This document shows, piece by piece, positions 56,713 to 64,000 of a stretch of DNA of 64,000 bases. Every line of letters starts with the position of its first letter. Positions within the stretch are counted from its first letter, which is position 1. The stretch covers positions 54,951,853 to 55,015,852 of the forward strand of contig CM055899.1 in NCBI GenBank assembly GCA_029582155.1, written 5' to 3'. The translations under genes were made by a program, and so were the position numbers. Origin of the DNA: Panopea generosa. Lineage: Eukaryota; Mollusca; Bivalvia; Adapedonta; Hiatellidae. Under the pieces are notes generated by a model. It ran no database searches. It saw only the letters and a list, made by a program, of their open reading frames with translations, and had not been told where the DNA came from.

Positions 56713-58524
56713 TTAAGGTAAAACAAACACTTTTATACAGGTATTATAAAACATAATAATTTTATGTGATATATATTTTCTAATTTTCTTAAAATGAAAG
56801 GCATTTCTTTTGCAGTTTCAATGTATGATATAAAATTCAGATATTTTTCGTAATGATATAGTTGTTTGTGTGAAATTATTGAATAGTATAAAGTGGCTTT
56901 AAATATATAGAAACTATCGTTATTCTTTGTAGTACGATTATATTAAATTCTATCTTCAATTTTCAATATTTGCCTGCAAAGAAAAATGCAAGATACAAGC
57001 TGCCAATACTGTACATATTGAGCCGGTTAAAATGTCAAAGTGGGCTTACTAGCGGCATGTTCCAGTTAGCCCTTTAAAGATAGAATCACTTGTAGTTTCG
57101 TGCGATGAAAATATTTCAATAACAAGGAAAAATGAAAAACTAATTATACGTATCAAACGTTCATTGATTTACTGTCAGTAATATATGTCACTGTTTTCAA
57201 TACTATGGCAGTTATCCTAATGAGATTTGAATTCCGGGATTCGGCAATTTAGGGGATGTAAATCGTGTCAGGTTAGGATTACTGTTTTCGAGCATCTTTT
57301 TTCATTTCAAATCAGGATTTCGATCTATAAATATAATCTTTATTTATAATCACATTTTGGTTTTTTATATTATTTTTATTTTGACAATCTGTCTTCGATT
57401 AAAAGAACTAAATAAATGTGATTACATTTAAATATCGGATCATGAGTACATTAAACTTTCTCTATGGGGAGGGCTGTTGGTAATGTTGTTTAAATATTTA
57501 TCCTGACCAATGTTCACTATATATAAATATAATTGTATCGTTATTATTCATGTAATTGAATGAATTATAATAGATACAATAAAATATTATTTTAATAGTT
57601 TCAGGCAAATTAAACTTTAGTAATCACACACAAATGTATGAAAACAAAACGTTGAAAGTACAAGACCACATACATCGTGATATTTAAACTGTATCGATTA
57701 CATGAAAATAAACGTTTGGAAAATAATTCGCAACATGAATTAATTTTTATTATAAATTAAGATACATACGAGATTAGCTCCATAATATGTCTCTTGAATT
57801 CATTTATTTGTCTATTATTTGACCACTGTTGTAATATGGAGCTCTTCTCGTTAATAACTGCATTTAAAGTGAATGAAAATATTCACAATACAGATAAATA
57901 AAGACAAACTGCTAGGATTGTATGTATAATTGACAATTGAAAAACGATATAGTCAAACCAATTGGGAAACACTTGGAAATCGGATACGTAAATGTACATT
58001 CCTTGATCTTATAAAAAACATGTTGGTAATCCTTCAAAAAATATATTTTAGAAATTCAGTACATGGTTTCCTTCACCGTTGTCTCAGCCATGCATTTATT
58101 TCTATTGTTTCATCTGCAAATTCACGGTTGATTTAATGAAATAGTCAATAACATATATGCATCAAACAATTATAAAGACTACGGTAATTATATTATTTTT
58201 AAATCTCTATTATTAATGTATTTTGATATACATATTGATCAATTAATTAACTATTTAATATTTACCATGAGAAGTGTTCTATATAAAACGATCAATTATT
58301 AGAGATAAGCATTATGTTTTCGACTTTGATCCTTATTCTATGATTTTATTTACCTGTTACTATATAGTATATATAAAGAAAAATAAAACTATAAACAAAC
58401 TTAGTTCTAACTTCGGAAGAATATTTCACATCACATTGGTCTTTCGAATTGTAGTTGGAAAATCGCATTGCCATTTGTATGTTAATCCGCATTTTCTTAT
58501 GATCTTGTCCTGTCTTTAACAGCA

Positions 58525-58532
58525 ATTTGCAT
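58525..58532. promoter_or_regulatory. Octamer ATTTGCAT, conserved in the units
   Basis: A perfect octamer recurs at 42,393, 58,525, 60,263, 61,320 and 63,642. In the four right-hand units it lies 232-237 bp before the candidate micro-exon, always after 'ttaacagc'. The octamer is the POU-factor site. Conservation may merely reflect duplication. Entry placed at the copy-6 position. Confidence 0.3.
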
Positions 58533-58760
58533 ATTACAATTTCAATATAACCTTTGCAGTTTATTACCACAAAATAACAACATTTTATGCACATCACCAT
58601 TGTCCATAGCTTAAAGTTCCAAGTCACACAACTACCAATAGAAATATATTGCATATGTAATTCGTCAAAATCAACATGTAGTCAATCTTTGGTATTGTTT
58701 AATAACTGTGTTTCATTGGACACGATACCGTTTTACGAATGAATTGTATTTACTTTTCAG

Positions 58761-58781
58761 AAATGGACAAAGCTCTGAAAG
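58761..58781 (+). other. Candidate micro-exon 6 (21 nt), donor lost
   Basis: The acceptor TTTACTTTTCAG ends at 58,760. The donor position reads GATAAG (GT to AT/GA), so it is non-functional. Peptide in the shared open frames: (x)NGQSSE(x) or (x)MDKALK(x). Confidence 0.3.
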
Positions 58782-60499
58782 ATAAGATTTGTTTTGTATT
58801 AACATGGGTATGACATGTAATTAATTGTGTAGTAAACATGCCGTAGATCTTTGAGTGCTTCCACCGTGTGCGAATATGAGCATTGAAATGTATATACACT
58901 ATGTCTTTTAGGTCAGGAATAATTGACAATACATTTAATTAATTAATAGCAACTGATAAGGTAAATTTTGTTGTTTTTTTAATGATGGAGCTAATTTCAG
59001 GATCAGTTTTTTTCCGGGTGTTAGAATTTGCGTTGCTGGAATATATGTGAACTTTACGACACTGCCTTAAAATGTTCTTGAAGTTGAGAAGTAGGTATCT
59101 ATCAATATTGAGGTCATCGTAATACTTAACTTATGCAGTTAAAATGCGATAATCTGAGTGAATTATGAAAGCGATGTTGTTTATTTAGTTTTATTTTCAA
59201 AATTCCTTTAACTCTTATTCAAGTTCATATACGTTTATCTTGGATTAAAGAAATGTACAGATTTACACTTTTATAATGCAATAACAATTGTGATTAAGTA
59301 AACCGTAGGCAAAAATATTTCTCTGGTTTCTAATCTACAAAATGAATTAGTTGTAATTATAATTCATGATTTTCTTTTTTCATTTGCCAAGAAATAAAAC
59401 AGTCGAAAACCATTAAAAGTGCGGTATTGATTATTTTATTGAAATCTGTATATAGATCTCGCATACGAGTCACCGTGTCAACTGTATTTCGTTCAATCAG
59501 AAGCATTTTAATATAATTATATATTAATGTGTGTTTCTCTTTTTTACCTGTTTGACTTCAACTGAAGGGATTTTTTTAACTGTAGCACATATGTAGACGC
59601 AAGGCATGATTTTTTACTCTCAGTCTTACCAAGAAAACAGTATCTTCAATTCCATTATTTTTTGAGAACATGATTTTGACGTTGCCTCGAGTAATCGAAT
59701 TTCAGATGTATCAACATACATGTAGTTTTATAAAAGAACAGGAAACACTTCAAATAGATATATCACATATTTTTGATAGTATAGCACAATCGGTATATGA
59801 CTGTCCCCACCTTTGTCTCAGCCATGCATTTATTTCCATTATTCCATCTGCAAATTCACGGTTGATTTAAAAAAAATTGTCAATAAAACATAAAATTGTG
59901 CATCAAACAATTATAACGACTACGGTGATTACATTATTTTTAATTCTTTTTTATTAATGTATTTGATATACATATTGATCAATTAGTTAACTATTTACTA
60001 TTTACTATAAAAGTGTTCTATAAAAAACGATAAAGTCTTAGATATAAGCATTATTGTTTTCTTTTTTTTCTTTTTCTATGATTTTATATACCTGTTACCA
60101 TATAGAATATATAAAGAGAAATTAAATTATGTTTAAACTTAGTTCTAACGTCGGAAGAATATTTCACATCACATTGGTCTATCAAATTGGAGTTGGAAAA
60201 TCGAATCGCCATTTGTATGTTAATCTGCGCTTTCATATGACCTTGTCCTGTCTTTAACAGCTATTTGCATGTTAAAATTTGAATATATAACCTTGCAGTT
60301 TATTACCACAAAATAACAACATTTTATGCACATCACCATTGTCCGTAGCTTAATGTTCAAAGTCAAACAACTACCAAAAGACATATATTGCATATGTAAT
60401 TCGTCAAAATCAACATGTAATCAATCTTTGAAATTGTTTAATAACTGTCTATTATTGGACACGATACCTTTTTATGATTGAATTGTATATACATTTCAG

Positions 60500-60520
60500 A
60501 AATGGGAAAAGCTCGGGAAG
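60500..60520 (+). other. Candidate micro-exon 7 (21 nt)
   Basis: The acceptor ATACATTTCAG ends at 60,499 and the donor GTAAGACTTG starts at 60,521. All frames open: KWEKLGK, (x)NGKSSG(x) or (x)MGKARE(x). Both splice sites intact. Confidence 0.45.
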
Positions 60521-61551
60521 GTAAGACTTGTTTTGTATTAACATGGGTATCACATATAATAAATGGTGTAGTAAACATGCCGTACATCTTTGAGAACTTC
60601 CACCATATGCTATTATGAGCAATGAAATGTATAGGGACCATGGCATGGCGGGTCAGGAATAATCGACAATACATGTAATTTAACACATCTAATAGCAACT
60701 GATCAGGTTTGTTTTGGGGTTTTAATGATAAAGCAAAGTTCAGGATCAGTTTTTTTCTGGTGTTAGAATTTGCTTTGCTCGAATATTTGTGAATTTTTAG
60801 ACTCCGCCTAAAATATTTTTGATGTTGAAAAGTAGGGATTTATTGATATTGAGATCATCGTAACAAGATTTAGAACAATATTGCATAACCATATTGATTG
60901 AACAAATAACAAGGTGGAGTGTTGCAGTTATAGCCACTTGATCAAGGGGTGATACCAATATTGCTATTGTTGTTATTGCTAATATGTACACTACTGGTGG
61001 GCGTTCAAAAACTGAGTGTTTGTCAATAAAATGTTGTAAGTTGTAAACATTTAGAAAAGTAAATGTTTTAATAATTACTGCATTTCGCATAAACACTTAT
61101 GAATAACGATGCAATAATTTCAATATATTCGTAAATATAGTTTTAATGAGACTGTATTCGGAGCAAAGTCCCGGCATCAAAACGTACATACACAAATGCA
61201 ATACTTAATTGGAAGACTATTTACATCACAATGGTCTATCAAATTGGAGTTGGGAAATCGAATCGCCATTTGTATGTTAATCTGCGCTTTCATATGACCT
61301 TGTCCTGTCTTTAACAGCTATTTGCATGTTACAATTTCAATACAACCTTGCAGTTTATTACCACAAAATAACATCATTTTATGCACATCACCATTGTCCG
61401 TGGCTTAACAATCAAAGTCACACAACTCCCAAAAGAAATATGTTGCATATTGAATTCGTCAAAATCAACATGTAATCAATCTTTGAAATTATTAAACTGT
61501 GTTTTATTGGACACGATACCGTTTAACGATTGAATTGTGTTTACTTTGCTG

Positions 61552-61572
61552 AAAAAAAGAAAGCTGCGGAAG
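61552..61572 (+). other. Candidate micro-exon 8 (21 nt), acceptor weakened
   Basis: The acceptor position reads TTTACTTTGCTG (AG to TG), while the donor GTAAGACTTG at 61,573 is perfect. Peptide: KKRKLRK, (x)KKESCG(x) or (x)KKKAAE(x). Confidence 0.3.
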
Positions 61573-63873
61573 GTAAGACTTGTTTTGTATTAACATTGAT
61601 TTCCCATATAATAAATGGTGTTGTAAACATGCCGTACATCTTTGAGTGCTTCCACCATGAGCTATTATGAGCAATGAAATGTATAGACACCATGTCATGG
61701 CGGGTAAAGAATAATCGACATTACATTTAATTTAATGATAACAACTGATCATGTAAATTTTGTTTTTTTCAATCAAGATCATTTTTTTTCCGTTGTTAGA
61801 ATTTGTGTTGTTTGAATATATGTGAACTTTTAGACACCGCCGTCAATGTCTTTGATGTTGAGAAGTAGGAATCTATCGATATTGAGATCATCGTAATACT
61901 TAACTTATGCAGTTAAAATGCGATAATCTGTGAGAATTATGATAGCGATGTTGTTTATTTAGTTTTATTTTCCAACGTCCTTAAACATTTTTTCAAGTTG
62001 ATATACGTTTATCTTGGATTAAAGAAATGTACAGATTTACACTTTTATAATGCAATAGCAATTTTGATTAAGAAAACCGTAGTCGAAAATATTCCTCTGG
62101 TTTCTAATCTACAAAATAAATTAGTTGTAATACAAATTAATGATATTTTTTTTTTTCATTTGCCTAGAAATAAAACGGTCGAAAACCATTTAAAGTGCGG
62201 TGTTGTATATTTTATTGAAATCAGTATACACATTTCGCTTACGAGTCACCGTGCCAACTGTATTTCGTTCAATCAAAATCATTTTAATATATATGCAATT
62301 ATGAGATTCTACTCTTTACCTGTTGGACTTCAACTTAATGGATATATTTTCTACTGTAACACTTTTGTAGACGCAAAGCAAGTGTTTTCGATTATCAGTC
62401 TTACTGAGAAAACAGTATCTTAAATTACATTATTTCGTTTTGAGAACATGATTTTGACTTTGACTCGAATAATTTAATTTTCGATGTATCCACATAGATT
62501 TATAAAGGAAAAGGAAACAATTAGAATAGATATATCACATATTTTAGAAAGTATAGCACAATCTGTATATGGCCTCCTCCACCGTTGTCTCAGCCATGCA
62601 TTTATTTCCACTGTTCCATCTGCAAATTCACGATTGATTTAATGAAATTGTCAATAGTATATCTGCATCAAACAATTATAACGACTACGGTAATTATATA
62701 GTTTTTAATTCTCTATTATTAATGTATTTTGATATACATATTGATTAATTCGTTAACTATTTACTGTTTACCATAGAAGTGTTTATATGAAACGATAAAG
62801 TCTTCGAGATAAGCGTTATTGTTTTCGCTTTTATTCTTCTTCTATGATTTTATATACCTGTTACCATATAGTATTTATAAAGAGAAATAAAACTATGTTA
62901 AAACATAGTTCTAACTTGAGTTTCTCCTCTTCACCTGTTGGACTTCAACGAAACGGATATATTTTCTACTGTATAATGCATATGTAGACGTAAAGCCAGT
63001 GTTTTCGTCTCTCAGTCTTACTAAGAAGACAGTATCTTCAATTTAATTATTTTTTGAGAACATGATTGTGACGTTGACTCGAATAATCGAATTTTCGATG
63101 TATCAACATAGATTAATAAAAGAACAGGAAACACTTAATATAGATATATCACATATTTTTGATAATTTAGCACAATCTGTACATGGCCTCCTCCACCGTT
63201 GTCTCAGCCATGCATTTATTTCCACTGTTCCATCTGCAAATTTATGATTGATTCAAAGAAATTGTCAATAACATATATGCATTAGTCAATTATAACGACT
63301 ACGGTAATCATATAGTTTTTAATTCTCTATTAGTAATGTATTTTAATATACATATTGATATATCAATTAATTATTTACTATTAACCATAAGAGTGTCTTA
63401 TATAGAAAGATAAATTTTAGAGATAAGCATCATGTTTTCGCTTTTATCCTTATTTTATGATTGTATATACTTGTTACCATATAGTATATATTAAGAGAAA
63501 TAAAACTATGTTTAAACTTTGTTCTTACTTCGGAACAATATTTCACATCACATTTGTCTATCGAATTGAAGTTGAAAAATCGCATCGCCATTAGTATGTT
63601 CAACCGCACTTACCTATGAACTTGTCTAATCTTTAACAGCAATTTGCATGTTGCAATTTTAATGTAACCTTGCAGTTTATTACCACAAAATAACATTTAA
63701 TGCACATCACCATTGTCCATAGCTTAATGCTCAAAGTCACGCAACTACCAAAATACATATATTGCATATTTAATTCGTCAAAATCAACATGTAATCAATC
63801 TTTGGAATTGTTTAAAAACTTTGTTTTATTGGACACGATACCTTTTTATGATTGAATTGTATTTACTTTTCAG

Positions 63874-63894
63874 AAAAAGACAAAGCTCGGAAAG
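63874..63894 (+). other. Candidate micro-exon 9 (21 nt)
   Basis: The acceptor TTTACTTTTCAG ends at 63,873 and the donor GTAATACTTG starts at 63,895. Open as KKTKLGK, (x)KRQSSE(x) or (x)KDKARK(x). Both splice sites usable, the donor slightly weaker. Confidence 0.42.
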
Positions 63895-64000
63895 GTAATA
63901 CTTGTTTTGTATCAACATGGGTATCACATATAATAAATGGTGTAGTAAACATGCCGTACATCTTTGAGTGCTTCCACCATGTGCTATTATGAGCATTGAA

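Larger units (their letters stand above)
55740..64000 (+). repeat. Micro-exon repeat units, right cluster (copies 6-9)
   Basis: Head-to-tail units. 'attccatctgcaaattcacggttgattt' or close variants lie near 58,108, 59,843, 62,616 and 63,225; 'ttcacatcacattggtctttcgaattg.agttgg' near 58,426, 60,166, 61,226 and 63,541; and 'ccgtacatctttgag.gcttccacca' near 60,580, 61,632 and 63,955. Intervals between splice-flanked blocks are 1.7, 1.05 and 2.3 kb. Copies here are more alike than in the left cluster, so they duplicated more recently. Short open frames (e.g. 59,670-59,870, 63,062-63,247, and two 64-codon minus frames at 60,452 and 61,504) follow the paralogy and are not conserved in all copies. 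The window ends inside a unit. Confidence 0.8.

Noticed and set aside
60452..61698. Two minus-strand 64-codon frames (60,452-60,646 and 61,504-61,698) with matching ends and sequence
   Set aside because: They are paralogous positions of the repeat unit; the same region in copies 6, 2 and 4 is not open, so conservation reflects duplication.
59670..63247. Similar frames reading 'KEQETL.IDISHIFD...LSHAFIS' in several units
   Set aside because: Same sequence by duplication, with different frames and stops in other copies; no start or splice support.

Overview
The window is eukaryotic, AT-rich, intron- and transposon-dominated nuclear DNA. There is no operon structure, no ribosome binding sites and no long intact host ORF. 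The repeat repertoire points to an invertebrate, most likely a bivalve mollusc: CR1-like and L1/Tx1-like LINEs, a PIF/Harbinger element, a mariner, GTC-rich repeats, tRNA-derived SINEs and a P2X7-type zinc domain. That assignment is inference; no species-diagnostic gene is present.

The substrate of the window is a family of paralogous non-coding units of about 0.9-2.6 kb. They occupy 8.3-9.24 kb, 13.8-19.9 kb, 31.7-33.4 kb, 41.76-46.6 kb and 55.7-64 kb. Nine unit copies carry, at the same place, a 21- or 24-nt block that in most copies sits between a polypyrimidine-AG acceptor and a GTAAGA-type donor on the + strand. The flanks are well conserved between copies, but the blocks themselves are strongly diverged and always a multiple of three long. 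This looks like a tandem array of symmetric, hypervariable micro-exons in a long + strand gene, and it is my main candidate for an undescribed system.

The array has been invaded repeatedly, and paralogous empty sites let the insertions be cut out precisely. Left to right: a P2X7-like domain fragment with a promoter-like module (2.1-2.6 kb); a 51-bp minisatellite (4.66-6.61 kb); an L1/Tx1 LINE tail ending at a (TGTC)n tract (7.6-8.05 kb); a 4.57-kb PIF/Harbinger with CAG target duplications (9.24-13.81 kb); a full-length-like but broken LINE (about 20.2-31.2 kb) that itself holds a 4.97-kb TIR element of unknown type with 36-bp palindromes (22.75-27.72 kb); a Harbinger-type MITE (32.89-33.12 kb); a minus-strand L1/Tx1 LINE (33.4-36.5 kb); an L1-type ORF1 fragment (36.6-37.0 kb); a CR1-like LINE with an NPGP (2A-like) motif (38.5-41.76 kb); a GTC-rich element (43.0-44.4 kb); a TA-flanked MITE (45.09-45.95 kb); and a mariner fossil (46.6-55.7 kb) split at a TTAA by an 8-kb DNA transposon (47.135-55.105 kb).

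That 8-kb transposon is the second highlight. On its minus strand it encodes a Mutator-like (DDE-type) transposase region running into a YqaJ-type PD-(D/E)xK nuclease. Spliced exons follow for a Ser/Thr-rich 12-residue repeat linker and a Tudor/chromo-like tail, possibly with a degenerate PHD-like exon between. The YqaJ reading frame is broken only by one missing base in an A-run, so this part decayed recently or carries a sequence error. Every other transposon ORF seen here is a pseudogene.
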